Assembly (NCBI GenBank): GCA_963781785.1 | Contig: CAWAHD010000002.1 | Span: forward strand, 5,456,001 to 5,520,000 | Length of the DNA stretch: 64,000 nt | Direction: 5' to 3' | Origin: CAWAHD01 sp963781785 | GTDB lineage: Bacteria; Planctomycetota; Planctomycetia; Isosphaerales; Isosphaeraceae | Notes under the pieces: generated by a model | The model's database searches: none | Seen by the model: the letters and a program-made list of their open reading frames with translations, nothing else | Told to the model about the DNA's origin: nothing | In this document: positions 20,173 to 29,427 of the stretch, piece after piece | Layout of the letters: every line of letters begins with the position of its first letter | Numbering within the stretch: position 1 is the first letter of the stretch | Translations under genes and position numbers: made by a program

Positions 20173-21685
20173 GCTCGCTGCGCAGCCGATCGAGCTCGCG
20201 CTTCAAGCCGGCGGCCACCGGCGCGTAGGCAGGATCACGATAGACGCTCTTGAGCTCGAGCGGATCCTTCTGGCGATCAAACAGCTCCCACTCCTCGACG
20301 TCGGGCCCGTCGAAGCGAACGAGCTTGTAGCGATCGGTCACGACGCCGTGGTGCGGGTGGACGTGGTGCGGCGCAGGGTATTCGTAATATTCGTAATAAA
20401 AGCTGGTGCGCCAGCCGCCCGGCGTCTTGCCGCGGAAGATCGGGACCAGACTTTGCCCCTGCATCTCCGGTGGAACGGGTAAGCCGGCCGCATCGAGGAA
20501 GGTCTCCGCGAAATCGATGGTCGACACGATGCTGGCACACTCGCTGCCGGGTTTGATGACGCCCGGCCAGCGGACCAGGAGCGGAGTTCGCAGCGATTCC
20601 TCGAAGATCCACCGCTTGTCGAACCAGCCGTGCTCACCGAGATAGAAGCCCTGGTCGGACGAATACACCACGATCGTGTTATCGGCGAGCCCCTCGTCGT
20701 CGAGGAACTCAAGCAGCCGGCCCACGCTCTCATCGACGGCCTTGATGCAGCCCAGGTAATCGTGCAGGTAGCGCTCGTATTTCCACCGTACCAGGTCGTT
20801 GCCACGCGGGGCCGCGGCGCGAAACGCGGCGTTGCGCGGCTCGTAATAAGCGTCCCAGGCGCGGCGCTCTGCCGACGGGAGGATTGTGGGGGGCTTCAAC
20901 TTGAGGTCGACGGCCGTCATGGTCTTGGCAATCGTCATGTCCTGGTCGTGCTCGGCTGGGCCGCGGCCGGAATAGTCATCGAAGAGAGTCGGCGGCTCGG
21001 GATAACGCCGGTCGTTGTCGTGGTCCAGGTGGCGCAGCGCAGGCAGCCACTCGCGATGGGGCGCCTTGTGGTGGCACATGAGCAAGAACGGCCGCGACTT
21101 GTCTCGATTCCGCAGCCAGGCGAGGCTGAAATCGGTGATCAGGTCGGTGACGTAACCCTGCTGTTTCACTCGCTGGCCATTATGGATCATGGGCGGGTTG
21201 TAGTAGACACCCTGCCCCGGCAGGATATGCCAAAGGTCGAAGCCGGTCGGGTCGGAGACCAGGTGCCACTTTCCAAACAGGGCCGTCTGGTAGCCGGCGG
21301 AGCGGAGCAGCTTGGGGAAGGTCGTCTGTGAGCCGTCGAACCGGCTGTTTGAATTGTTATAGAAGCCGTTTGCGTGCGAGTATTTCCCGGTCAGGATCGT
21401 CGCCCGGCTGGGGCCGCAGATCGAGTTGGGCACAATGCAACGGTCGAACCGCATTCCCTCCCGCGCCAGGCGGTCGATATGAGGCGTCTCCACCAGACGC
21501 CGCGGGTCGTTGTAAGCGCTGATCGCCTGGTAGGCGTGGTCGTCGCTCAAGATGAACAGGATGTTGGGTCGCTCAAGGTTGGTGCGAGCTGCTGACTTCT
21601 CCGCTCTAGCCAGCGGGATGGACAGAGCCATCGCACCGATCACGAGCAGCGCGGGACAATAACGGACGGCGACGCGATCAATCAT
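20105..21685 (-). CDS. Secreted sulfatase (formylglycine type)
   Basis: A 526-residue sulfatase, probably exported: residues 1-28 form a signal peptide ending ARA. Catalytic features are present: the metal-binding DD at 48-49 in ILSDDHAYQ, the CGPSR motif with Cys90 that is converted to formylglycine, GKYSH just after it, and GKWHL near 140. The C-terminal half carries the SSDQGFYLGEHGW segment with further metal ligands. It would hydrolyse sulfate esters of polysaccharides, a strong planctomycete trait. A formylglycine-generating enzyme is needed and is not in this window. It converges on and overlaps the second permease gene. Confidence 0.93.
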   Translation of the reverse strand: MIDRVAVRYCPALLVIGAMALSIPLARAEKSAARTNLERPNILFILSDDHAYQAISAYNDPRRLVETPHIDRLAREGMRFDRCIVPNSICGPSRATILTGKYSHANGFYNNSNSRFDGSQTTFPKLLRSAGYQTALFGKWHLVSDPTGFDLWHILPGQGVYYNPPMIHNGQRVKQQGYVTDLITDFSLAWLRNRDKSRPFLLMCHHKAPHREWLPALRHLDHDNDRRYPEPPTLFDDYSGRGPAEHDQDMTIAKTMTAVDLKLKPPTILPSAERRAWDAYYEPRNAAFRAAAPRGNDLVRWKYERYLHDYLGCIKAVDESVGRLLEFLDDEGLADNTIVVYSSDQGFYLGEHGWFDKRWIFEESLRTPLLVRWPGVIKPGSECASIVSTIDFAETFLDAAGLPVPPEMQGQSLVPIFRGKTPGGWRTSFYYEYYEYPAPHHVHPHHGVVTDRYKLVRFDGPDVEEWELFDRQKDPLELKSVYRDPAYAPVAAGLKRELDRLRSELKVPPSPPREASGQSKAVPPKK

Positions 21686-21853
21686 GGTGCTTTCCTTGAA
21701 CTGCCGAGTGGACGGAACAGATTCTAGCCGAAAGCCAGCCTCATCGACACGCGCGACATAGAATTGTTGGTAGACTGGAGGTGACCCGTCTCGTATGTGA
21801 TAGGACCATTCGGGGTCATCGGGAAGGTTTCACTGTCGGTAGGACTCACCACG

Positions 21854-22156
21854 ATGAACGTCGCTCTTACAGACGAACTTCAACAGCTTCTCCGGAGTAA
21901 GGTCGAGAATGGGCAATTCCCGAACGAGGAAGCCGTGATCAACGAAGCTCTGAAGCGGTTTCTTGTGGAGGAACAGCTCGGGGGAAGCGCACCGACAGGC
22001 TATGCGACCCAGATTCTGGCGGAGCGGCTTCCGGGGCCATTCATCGAAGACCAGGCGACTCCTGCACCGATTGATCTCCCGAGGCCGGCACAAGAGATCG
22101 ATTGCTCGTGTCGTCGCGACGAAACGCGGCAGCCGAACCTCTGCCCCGGCGAGTGA
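21854..22156 (+). CDS. ParD-like ribbon-helix-helix antitoxin
   Basis: A 100-residue protein when started at ATG 21854 (MNVALTDELQQLLRSKVENG). The first 45 residues match the ParD/CopG ribbon-helix-helix pattern: a short strand, then helices with NEEAVINEALKRFL. This domain binds operator DNA as a dimer. The C-terminal tail is Pro-rich and divergent, where a toxin-binding segment would be expected. Four bases separate its stop from the next gene, so the two are cotranscribed. It could equally be a solitary regulator. Confidence 0.62.
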   Translation: MNVALTDELQQLLRSKVENGQFPNEEAVINEALKRFLVEEQLGGSAPTGYATQILAERLPGPFIEDQATPAPIDLPRPAQEIDCSCRRDETRQPNLCPGE

Positions 22157-22159
22157 TCG

Positions 22160-22687
22160 ATGTACAAGACCGTTGAGGAACTTCGCTCCGAGCTGCCCTC
22201 CGAACAAGTCGATGTTCCGCTCTCGCAAGGTGACATTTTGGATGCCTGTCCGCTGGTCTTCTGGGCGGATCAGATGCGCAGTGTCGCCGACAACGACAAG
22301 CCGCAGAGCGTTCTCGCCCGCGTGATAATCTTGAGCCAAGCCTGCGACCTCGCAAACGACAAGACCGCTCGCGCAGTCGTACATAATGCGGCCAATCTTG
22401 TGGAAACGGGCCGCGTCAAAGAAAAGTTCATTCGTGACAATGTCCGGAGGGGCCAGGTTTACGGATGGTACTTTCTTCCCGCCCACCCGACGTGCTTGGG
22501 GTTCCCTGAGTCATTAGTCGACCTCAGGGACCTTCATACGGTGCCGCGGGCTCTGCTGGAAGGACTTCGAGACCAGGGCAAGCTGGTCTGCCGGCTGATC
22601 ACTCCCTACCGCGAGCATCTCGCCCAACATTTCTCCGTGACTTACTCACGTATCGGACTTCCTGAACCTTACGGTACCGTTGACTAG
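22160..22687 (+). CDS. Unrecognised protein paired with a ParD-like antitoxin
   Basis: A 175-residue soluble protein with no signal peptide or membrane segment. Conserved-looking stretches are LSQGDILDACPLV (21-33), VIILSQACDLAND and PYREHLAQHF near the C-terminus. I recall similar small proteins in other bacteria without a defined function. It does not resemble a ParE/RelE toxin by eye. The four-base gap to the antitoxin gene suggests a common transcript and a possible toxin or effector role, which is inference only. Confidence 0.55.
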   Translation: MYKTVEELRSELPSEQVDVPLSQGDILDACPLVFWADQMRSVADNDKPQSVLARVIILSQACDLANDKTARAVVHNAANLVETGRVKEKFIRDNVRRGQVYGWYFLPAHPTCLGFPESLVDLRDLHTVPRALLEGLRDQGKLVCRLITPYREHLAQHFSVTYSRIGLPEPYGTVD

Positions 22688-22785
22688 CCGAAGTTGCGCT
22701 GCTGACGTCAAAGTTTCTCGCAGAATCGACCGCATACTCATCAGATGATCCGTCGGCCGAAATGACACCCGGTGGAGAGCCACCC

Positions 22786-24175
22786 ATGCTTGCGACCCTT
22801 GTCTTGATCATGAGCCTGGGGGTTGCCGATGAGCCGGTTTCCCTCCATCCGGCCAACCCGCATTATCTGCTCTTTCGCGGGAAGCCGACGGTTCTGATTT
22901 CCTCCACCGAGCACTACGGGGCGGTGCTCAACGGCGACTTCGACGCGGTCCCTTATCTCGATGAGCTGAAAGCGCGCGGTCTGAACCTGACCCGCACGTT
23001 CTCCGGCACCTACAAGGAGGTGCCGGGCTCGTTCAAGATCGCCGGCAATACGCTCGCGCCCAGACCCGACAAATACATCGGCCCCTGGCCGCGGTCGAGC
23101 ACCACGGGAGCTGCTGGCGGCGGCAACAAGTTCGATCTCGCTCGCTGGAACGACGAGTACTTCACGCGACTCAAGAAGTTCGTGGCGGCCGCGAGCGAGC
23201 GTGGCATCATATTGGAATTCGTGCTGTTCTGCCCCTTCTACGAAGAGAACCTCTGGGAAGTCAATCCGATGAACGCGCGCAACAATGTAAACGGCCTGCG
23301 CGATCAAGCGGACCGAGGCCTACACGGGGAAGCACCGCGACATAGAGGAGAGGCAGGAAGCGTTTGTTCGCAAGGCCGTCGCCGAGCTGAACAGCTTCGA
23401 CAACGTCTACTTCGAAATCTGCAACGAGCCGTATTTCGGCGGCGTGACACTCGACTGGCAAGCACGGATCGCGGCGATCATCGTCGAGACCGAACGAGCG
23501 TTACCGCACAAGCATTTGATTGCGCAGAACATTGCCAACGCGAAGGCCAGGGTCGAGCGGCCCGATCCCAGCGTTTCGATCTTCAACTTCCACTACGCCG
23601 CCCCGCCGGAGACGGTGGCCATGAACTTTGCCTTGAACAAGGTGCTCGCCGACGACGAGACGGGCTTTCGAGGCATTCATGACCTGCCCTATCGCATCGA
23701 GGCGTGGGATTTCATCGTCGCCGGCGGCGCGATCTTCGATCACCTCGATTACTCGTTCACGACGGACCACGAGGATGGAACGGCCACGATCACGGATCCG
23801 ACACCCGGTGGCGGCGGCCCGGCGATACGCCGGCAATTCCAGATCTTGAAGCAGTTCATCGCAGGATTTGATTTTCTGAAAATGGCCCCCGACCGGAAGG
23901 TCATCGCCCGGGTGACACCGAGGGAAACGTCCGTGCGCGCGCTCGCCAGCGCGGGCAGCGAATATGCAATCTACGCCCACGGCGGCACGAACGTCACGCT
24001 CACAATCGAGCTTCCCGCCGGTCAGTACAAGGCCGAGTGGCTGAATCCGCGCACTGGCAAGATCGACAAGTCGGAACGAATCGACAGCCGCGGCGGTCCC
24101 GTTGATCTTGCCTCACCCGTTTACGAAGCCGATGTGGCGCTCGGAATTCGGCGCGTGTTGCCGCGCGGCTCGTAG
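22786..24175 (+). CDS. Secreted clan GH-A glycoside hydrolase, one frameshift
   Basis: About 462 residues. The ATG at 22786 has GGTGGAG 8 bases upstream and begins a short signal peptide. The barrel opens with the sugar-binding stretch HPANPHYLLFRGKPTVLISS, and EICNEPYFGG supplies the acid/base Glu of the NEP motif typical of clan GH-A (GH5-like). The frame changes near 23298-23305, where NNVNGL continues as IKRTEAYTGKHRD in the next frame to the stop at 24175. A beta-sandwich-like end (WLNPRTGKIDKSERID) resembles the domain often called collagen-binding. It probably acts on plant or algal glycans; the substrate is unknown. Confidence 0.7.
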
Positions 24176-24238
24176 GGGGGATTCTGACACCTGCCAGGGA
24201 GCCCATCGGCTCTTCCAGATGAAGATCCACGCCGGCCG

Positions 24239-24320
24239 CCGCATCGGATCGGATCGGACCGATCGGACGGATCAGACGGATCGATCGCGGGGGCGGGCAT
24301 CTGCATGCGCACGCGCATGC
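24239..24320. repeat. GATCGG-rich microsatellite and perfect inverted repeat between convergent genes
   Basis: Between two convergent genes, 24241-24290 is built of degenerate GGATCGGA/CGGATCAGA units. Next to it is an inverted repeat, GCATGCGC-AC-GCGCATGC (24303-24320), an 8-bp stem with a 2-base loop. It could end transcription from both sides, but no T runs are seen. Confidence 0.4.
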
Positions 24321-24376
24321 GCAGTGCGCAGCTCCTTCGGCGGAAACCGCTCGCCGGTTCGCACCGCCTCGACCGC

Positions 24377-25420
24377 CTACGGCTTCGATCGCGGCATCCC
24401 CACGATGAAGTAAGACTCACCCGGCGTGTTGACCTTCTCGCTGTGGTACGGCACGGACCAGACCTTTTTGCCGTCGATGGCGACCTCAAACGCCGCTGCT
24501 GTGGCCTGGGCCGCCGCGTACCGCCACGAGGCTTTGTCGGACGTCGGAACCTGGGCCTCGAGCACCACGATGACTTCGGGGTTGTTGCGGAGGGCGAAAC
24601 TGAAAATGGCTCCGTCGAGCTGGCCCGCCTCCAGGTTGGCATAACGGTCAATCGCCTCCGGCGCCAACTCGAGCCTGTCGGCCCACCGGCCCGGATGCAC
24701 AAGCGCGGAGAACCGCTTGATGAGGTCCTTCATTTGCGAGAGCCGGTCCTGGGCTGTGCCGGCAGGCGCAGGCGCGCCGGGGACGTCGCGAAATGTGAGT
24801 CCAGGCCCCTTCGGAGTCCAGTGGATGGAGCCGCCCATCACCGGCTCGGAGTGAGCGGCGCTCGTTGCGTTCATGGCTCGGACTTCGTTGGTTCCTTCCA
24901 CCTCGAGAGGTCCATCCGCCAGCGAGATCATCTCGAACCCCCACAACTCCCCATCCGCGCCACGGCGCGGGCCGGCGTAGTGCTCGATTGCCACGAGCGC
25001 GGCCGGTCTTCCGCGGCCTCCCCAAGCCCAGAGCGCAGCCTCGCGCAGCTCCTGGGCCGGATTGCTCCAGCGCGCCAGCGGCTCGGGCTTCAACTCCAGC
25101 CGGCGCTGGTTTGAGCCAGTGCCAACAACGGCCGCGAAGCATTCGGTGATCGGCTTCATGGCGTCGGGCCGAGATTCTTGAATTCGGCCTGCGTCCGTAT
25201 GAGCATCCTGCCCCAGGGCTTCCTGCTGCAAGATTTGCTGCTGCAGGGTCCCCTGCTGCAAGGCTGCCTGCTGCAAGGCTTCCCGCCGCAGTGTGTCCCG
25301 GCGCCAGGTGTCCCGCTGCAACAGCACGCCGCTGACAGCAATCGCCGCGGCAACGAACACGAATGCCGGCAACAGCTTGACCCACGTCGGCCAGGAACCT
25401 GACGAAACGGGGTGACTCAA
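24377..25420 (-). CDS. Membrane-anchored hypothetical protein with LQQ repeats, paralogue of the divergent neighbour
   Basis: A 347-residue protein with one membrane helix at about 14-34. It is followed by about eight pentapeptide repeats of the type xLxQQ (residues 35-72), encoded by 15-base DNA repeats. The C-terminal 230 residues form a globular domain with WSNPAQE, WAWGGRGRPAALVAIEHY and LDGAIFSFAL..PEVIVVLEAQ. These align in order with the divergent gene at 25660. I do not know the function. The topology suggests a periplasmic domain on a flexible stalk. Confidence 0.65.
   Translation of the reverse strand: MSHPVSSGSWPTWVKLLPAFVFVAAAIAVSGVLLQRDTWRRDTLRREALQQAALQQGTLQQQILQQEALGQDAHTDAGRIQESRPDAMKPITECFAAVVGTGSNQRRLELKPEPLARWSNPAQELREAALWAWGGRGRPAALVAIEHYAGPRRGADGELWGFEMISLADGPLEVEGTNEVRAMNATSAAHSEPVMGGSIHWTPKGPGLTFRDVPGAPAPAGTAQDRLSQMKDLIKRFSALVHPGRWADRLELAPEAIDRYANLEAGQLDGAIFSFALRNNPEVIVVLEAQVPTSDKASWRYAAAQATAAAFEVAIDGKKVWSVPYHSEKVNTPGESYFIVGMPRSKP
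25205..25315. repeat. 15-bp tandem repeats encoding LQQ pentapeptides
   Basis: Around seven imperfect 15-base units of the form CTGCTGCAAGGNNNC lie inside the gene at 24377-25420 and encode its xLxQQ repeat stalk. Confidence 0.7.
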
Positions 25421-25659
25421 GGGACTCGCCCTCGATCAAGGTTGTGATCAATTGCACAAAGGGCTCGTTCGGCGATTCAGGTCTCCGAGCGAACGGGGAG
25501 CCAAAAACTCTGATCGAAACAACGGCTTCTCGCGCTCTCCAACGCACCTCGTTGACGCCGGGCGGCGTTTCGACGAGAATTGTAGTCGCACGACGTCATT
25601 GGTAACCTGCTCGCCGGTCCGTGTCAACAGACTTCTGGGCCTTAACTCCGGGTGCCGCG

Positions 25660-26523
25660 ATGAACTTCACCATCGTCTTGTCTCTGGTGCTTGCCCTTGC
25701 CCAAGGCGAATCGCAGGCCGCGAGGATGGAGCGCAACCGGCTGTTCAACCTCCATCAGGGCGACGCCCTCGAGTACACGATCTATCGCGACGCGAGCCGG
25801 CGGGAGAAGCTCGATTTTCACAAGGAGCCGGTCTACGTCTGGACCAACCCGGTCCGGGCGGCGCAGCAGGACGGCGTGGTCTTCATCTGGACGAGCCGTG
25901 GGCGTCCCGAAGCGATCGGCACGATTTTCTCGAACCCGGCGGGCGAGATCCGGGGCATCACCCACGAGTTCCATTCGCTCTCGCTGGGGACGCTGCACGT
26001 AACCCGCCGGGGGACGCACGAGAACTTGTGGAAGCCCGGCGGACCCGGCATCGAGCTGGCGCCCATTGAAGGAGCCCCGCCTCCGGCACGCTCGTCCGCG
26101 CAGCGGCTCCTGCAAATGCGGGCCATGGCCCGCGAGTTCTCCGCGTCCACCCGCGATGCCAAGAACCGCCGCTGGGAGCTTCGCCTGCTCGCGCAGCCGC
26201 TCTATCGCTACGAGAGCACCGTTCCGGATGTCTGGGACGGGGCGCTGTTCGCGTTCGTGACCTCGGCCGGGACCGACCCCGAGACGCTCCTGGTCATCGA
26301 GGCGCGAAAGCCCGCAGCCGGCGGAACGCCGGTCTGGCACCGGGGGCACGCGCGCTTCACCGACCTGGAACTGTCGGTGCGGTACAAGGGGACGGAGGTC
26401 TTCGCCGTCGAAACGACCCACGGGGACACGCTGAAGATGTACCCGGATCAGCAATACCGGCTCTTCTCCGATCGCCTCATCCCGGAGCGCCCGGCTCCTG
26501 CCGCCGGGGGTGCAACCCCATGA
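25660..26523 (+). CDS. Secreted hypothetical protein, paralogue of the divergent neighbour
   Basis: A 287-residue protein starting at ATG 25660, with a signal peptide ending near GESQA. The domain shares ordered landmarks with the minus-strand gene at 24377: WTNPVRAAQQDGVVFIWTSRGRP, RLLQMRAMAREFSAS, LRLLAQPLYRYES and DGALFAFV..DPETLLVIEARKP. So the two are duplicated and divergently transcribed, but this copy lacks the membrane anchor and repeat stalk. Its stop overlaps the next start as ATGA, implying coupled translation with the membrane protein downstream. Function unknown. Confidence 0.7.
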   Translation: MNFTIVLSLVLALAQGESQAARMERNRLFNLHQGDALEYTIYRDASRREKLDFHKEPVYVWTNPVRAAQQDGVVFIWTSRGRPEAIGTIFSNPAGEIRGITHEFHSLSLGTLHVTRRGTHENLWKPGGPGIELAPIEGAPPPARSSAQRLLQMRAMAREFSASTRDAKNRRWELRLLAQPLYRYESTVPDVWDGALFAFVTSAGTDPETLLVIEARKPAAGGTPVWHRGHARFTDLELSVRYKGTEVFAVETTHGDTLKMYPDQQYRLFSDRLIPERPAPAAGGATP

Positions 26524-27917
26524 ACCCCGACCTTGGCCCGGAGACCCCGGCGTCACCTCCGCCCTGGACCTGGACCTGGCGGACGGCGCTGATGGCGGCG
26601 GTCTGGTCGGCGGGCGTGTTCGCCATCTACCTGGCCAACGGCCGCGAGATCTGGTCGGGCGACTCGGTCCCGGCGAAGTACCTCACCTGCGCGGTCGTCC
26701 GCGGAGACGGATTCTACCTGGACCGTTACCGTGATCAGGTCCTGAAGTGGTGGCCTCATCCGGGTATGCCGTACTACGTGACCATCGTCGATGGGCATTT
26801 CGTCTCGCGCTACCCGATTGGCCCGGTATTCCTGGCGCTGCCGTTTGCTCTGCCGCAGATCATCGTTTTGGACCGGATCCACCCGGGCTGGGAAACGAGC
26901 GACCCGCTGTGGTTCGACACGATCGCCAAGCGTTCGGCTGCCGCGATCGCGACCCTGGCGGCGCTCACGCTTCTGGCCGTGCTCTTGAACCTGGGACTGG
27001 GGCGCGAGGCCTGGCTGGCGGCAACTGCCGCCGCTCTGGGATCGAACCTCTGGTGCACGGCCAGCCAGAGCCTCTGGCAGCACGGACCGGCTGCGCTCAT
27101 GCTGACGCTCCTGGTGCTGCTTCTCTTGCCCGAATCTCCTTCGGCCCTGCGGTTCGTCCTGGCCGGCCTGACCGCGGGGCTTCTGGTCTGGTCGCGTCCG
27201 ATCGATCTCGCGTTCGCGGTCACCACCGCGGTTTGGGTCACGATCCGTCATCCGCGCCAGCTTGTCTGGTTCCTACCTCCGGCGATGGTGCTCGGGGCGG
27301 CGCTCGTTGGCTACAACCGAGCGTTTCTTGGCGCCGCCGGCGGGTACTATTCGAACCTGGATGCGGCGACGTTCGGGACCCCGTGGTCCGAAGGATTGAA
27401 GGGAACGCTCCTGAGCCCAAGCCGCGGCCTCTTCGTCTTCTCTCCCTGGACGGTGATCGCCTTCGCCTATTTGCCATTCGCCTTCTTCCAGCTTCGCCGC
27501 GGGATGCTCCTGCCCTGGCTGCTCGCGACCCTGGTCGCACACGCGTATTTGATTTCGACCTTCTCGTGCTGGTGGGCGGGGCTCTGTTTCGGACCGCGGT
27601 ACTGGACCGAGGTCATCCCGCTGCTCGCGATCGCGCTGGGCCTGGCGCTCGGCTGGGCGAAGGTCCGCTGCCGCCCCATTTTCGCGGTCTCCCTCGTCTT
27701 GATTGCGATCTCGATCGGCGTTCAGCTCCTGGGCGCCGCGGAGTATCCGAGCGGCTGGGAAGACGAGGATCCCCCGGGCATGAATGGCGACACGCACCGC
27801 CTCTGGCAGTGGTCGGACAGCGAGCTGCCGCGGTGCATTATCGTGAGCAAGCCCTACCGCGCCCTGTTCGGACCGGCGGAGGCCGAGCCTCTGCCCGCCC
27901 CGGCCGGACTGCCGTGA
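26520..27917 (+). CDS. Multispanning membrane protein, glycosyltransferase-like
   Basis: 465 residues with roughly eleven hydrophobic helices and a first periplasmic loop rich in charged residues (SGDSVPAKYLTCAVVRGDGF). The layout resembles PMT/ArnT-type lipid-linked sugar transferases. Other features are WQHGPAALM, ARG-containing loops and a tryptophan-rich CWWAGLCFGPRYWTEVIPLL segment near residue 352. No family signature is decisive. Its ATG overlaps the stop of the preceding secreted protein, so the two likely act together at the envelope. Confidence 0.62.
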   Translation: MNPDLGPETPASPPPWTWTWRTALMAAVWSAGVFAIYLANGREIWSGDSVPAKYLTCAVVRGDGFYLDRYRDQVLKWWPHPGMPYYVTIVDGHFVSRYPIGPVFLALPFALPQIIVLDRIHPGWETSDPLWFDTIAKRSAAAIATLAALTLLAVLLNLGLGREAWLAATAAALGSNLWCTASQSLWQHGPAALMLTLLVLLLLPESPSALRFVLAGLTAGLLVWSRPIDLAFAVTTAVWVTIRHPRQLVWFLPPAMVLGAALVGYNRAFLGAAGGYYSNLDAATFGTPWSEGLKGTLLSPSRGLFVFSPWTVIAFAYLPFAFFQLRRGMLLPWLLATLVAHAYLISTFSCWWAGLCFGPRYWTEVIPLLAIALGLALGWAKVRCRPIFAVSLVLIAISIGVQLLGAAEYPSGWEDEDPPGMNGDTHRLWQWSDSELPRCIIVSKPYRALFGPAEAEPLPAPAGLP

Positions 27918-27965
27918 ATTCCACTCGCGGCGGCGGCCGTCTCGCCGATGGCCGGCGGTTTTTCT

Positions 27966-28108
27966 GGCTCCCTCTCCTGGGGGAGAGGGCTGGGGTGAGG
28001 GGCCAGCGCCACCGCGAGCCTTCCCAAGCTGAATTGCCCGATGCGGATCCTCGCTCGACCTGAACAACCGGACCTTCACCTCAGCCCTCTCCTGGGGGAG
28101 CGGGAGCC
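27966..28108. repeat. Pair of inverted REP-like elements (27918-28298 gap)
   Basis: The element GGCTCCCTCTCCTGGGGGAG... at 27966-28000 recurs in inverted orientation at 28075-28108, about 80% identical. Each contains an internal CTCTCC/GGAGAG stem. Such CCCTCTCC...GGGTGAGG units are widely scattered in GC-rich bacterial genomes. The remainder of the 380-base gap between the membrane protein and the DUF72 gene holds nothing else I recognise. Confidence 0.6.
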
Positions 28109-28298
28109 AGTATCTGGCGGCGCCACGCCTCCCACGCTGGCCACGGTCTCATGCGGCGAGTCATTCGGTTCGAGAAGCGGAGCCGCTGCAGTCGTCCCCG
28201 CACGACATACCTCCCCAGAGAGCGGAACCGATTGGTGACGAACACGCCTCCCTCGAATCCCTGGCACCTGTTCGGAAAGTCGAGCCATAGTTCCTGCT

Positions 28299-29264
28299 TC
28301 AGCCGACGAGCTTGTCGGCGACGGCCTCAATCGTCGACGGCGCATTCCCTTCGAGGCGGTTGTTCACGAACAGAAACACGTCTTTCCTCTGGCGGCGGGC
28401 AGTGTCGGCGATCGTGACCAGGGCGTCACGCGTCGGGAAGTCCGGCTCCTGAGTTTCCCGGTAGGGCTCGAACCGCCGGACGGCGTCTTCATAGCTGCGT
28501 CCCCGGCGCAGCAAGGCGCGCACGGCCGTGAAATCCGCGGTGAACGCACCGGGCAGCATGACCTGGTCGGCAAGCGCCGGCATGCGCGTCCATGCGTTAT
28601 AGACATGAGCCACGTTGTGCGCCGCGAGCATCGCGAAGTAATCGGGAGTGAGGTATTCGGGATTGCGGATCTCGACCGCATACCGGAACCCGCCGGGGAG
28701 CCCCGCCAGAAAAGGATCGAGCCGGGCCGAGAACTCCGCGCCGGTCTTGAACAGAGACTTCGGGAATGTGCCGAACTCAAACATCATCGTCGCCACGCGA
28801 TCGCGGTACGGCTCCAGCGGCCGGGCGAACCCCCGCTCGAAATGGGCGACGTCAAGAAAGGATTCGTTGCTCTTGCCGGCCCGCTGGCCGTATCGGGCAT
28901 GGCCGGGCCAGGTCGCGACGGTGATCTCCTCGGGCACCTTGAAGCCGAACCGCAGCGACGGCGGGCTCTCCCCGAACAGCCGGTGCCAGTAATCGTCGGT
29001 CGGGAACTGGTAGAAGCTGAAATCGCCGCCGACCACGGGGAAGGTGTGAGCGTACTCGGCGAGGCACTCGGTTTCGAACCTCCTGCGCGAGAACTTGCCC
29101 CGGACGACGTAGCGCTCGGGTGCGTAGATCGAGCCCAGCCAGCCTTCGTACTTCCACGAGCTGGTGCCGAAGAAGATCCCCTGCGCCGCAAGTGCCCGCA
29201 GCCGGGGCGCAAGCCGGCCGGCCTGCTCGGGCCGGCTGTCGTCAAAGAGGGTGAGTTGAGACAT
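28299..29264 (-). CDS. DUF72 (YecE-like) domain protein
   Basis: 321 residues. The DUF72 signature is clear: GTSSWKYEGWLGSIY near 33-47, FSFYQFPTDDYW, RFGFKVPEEIT, YAVEIRNPEYL and FLFVNNRLEGNAPSTIE near the end. DUF72 proteins adopt a TIM-barrel fold. Biochemical role is not established; a nuclease or DNA-repair link has been suggested. It starts at ATG 29264, ten bases after the stop of a small remnant. Transcription runs away from the DISARM island. Confidence 0.92.
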   Translation of the reverse strand: MSQLTLFDDSRPEQAGRLAPRLRALAAQGIFFGTSSWKYEGWLGSIYAPERYVVRGKFSRRRFETECLAEYAHTFPVVGGDFSFYQFPTDDYWHRLFGESPPSLRFGFKVPEEITVATWPGHARYGQRAGKSNESFLDVAHFERGFARPLEPYRDRVATMMFEFGTFPKSLFKTGAEFSARLDPFLAGLPGGFRYAVEIRNPEYLTPDYFAMLAAHNVAHVYNAWTRMPALADQVMLPGAFTADFTAVRALLRRGRSYEDAVRRFEPYRETQEPDFPTRDALVTIADTARRQRKDVFLFVNNRLEGNAPSTIEAVADKLVG

Positions 29265-29273
29265 GAATTTACT

Positions 29274-29427
29274 CTACTTTGCATCGTATGTGAGCAGTTG
29301 CCCCGGCTTCAGGCCATACCGCGGAACGTCCCCGGCCGGGATGGAACCGGCGGCAGCCGCAAGCATCAGGCAGGCCGCGGCCCAGCGGGTGATCGAGGCG
29401 GTCAACAGTCGGATCCTTGTTTCAAGA
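29274..29427 (-). pseudogene. Remnant: signal peptide and first residues of a secreted protein
   Basis: On the minus strand a short frame reads LLTASITRWAAACLMLAAAAG, a clear signal peptide, then DVPRYGLKPGQLLTYDAK, and stops at a TAG. The mature start resembles planctomycete secreted proteins that begin RYxxxPGQxLTY. Nothing downstream continues it; the DUF72 gene begins ten bases later. It is probably a truncated gene. Confidence 0.35.
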
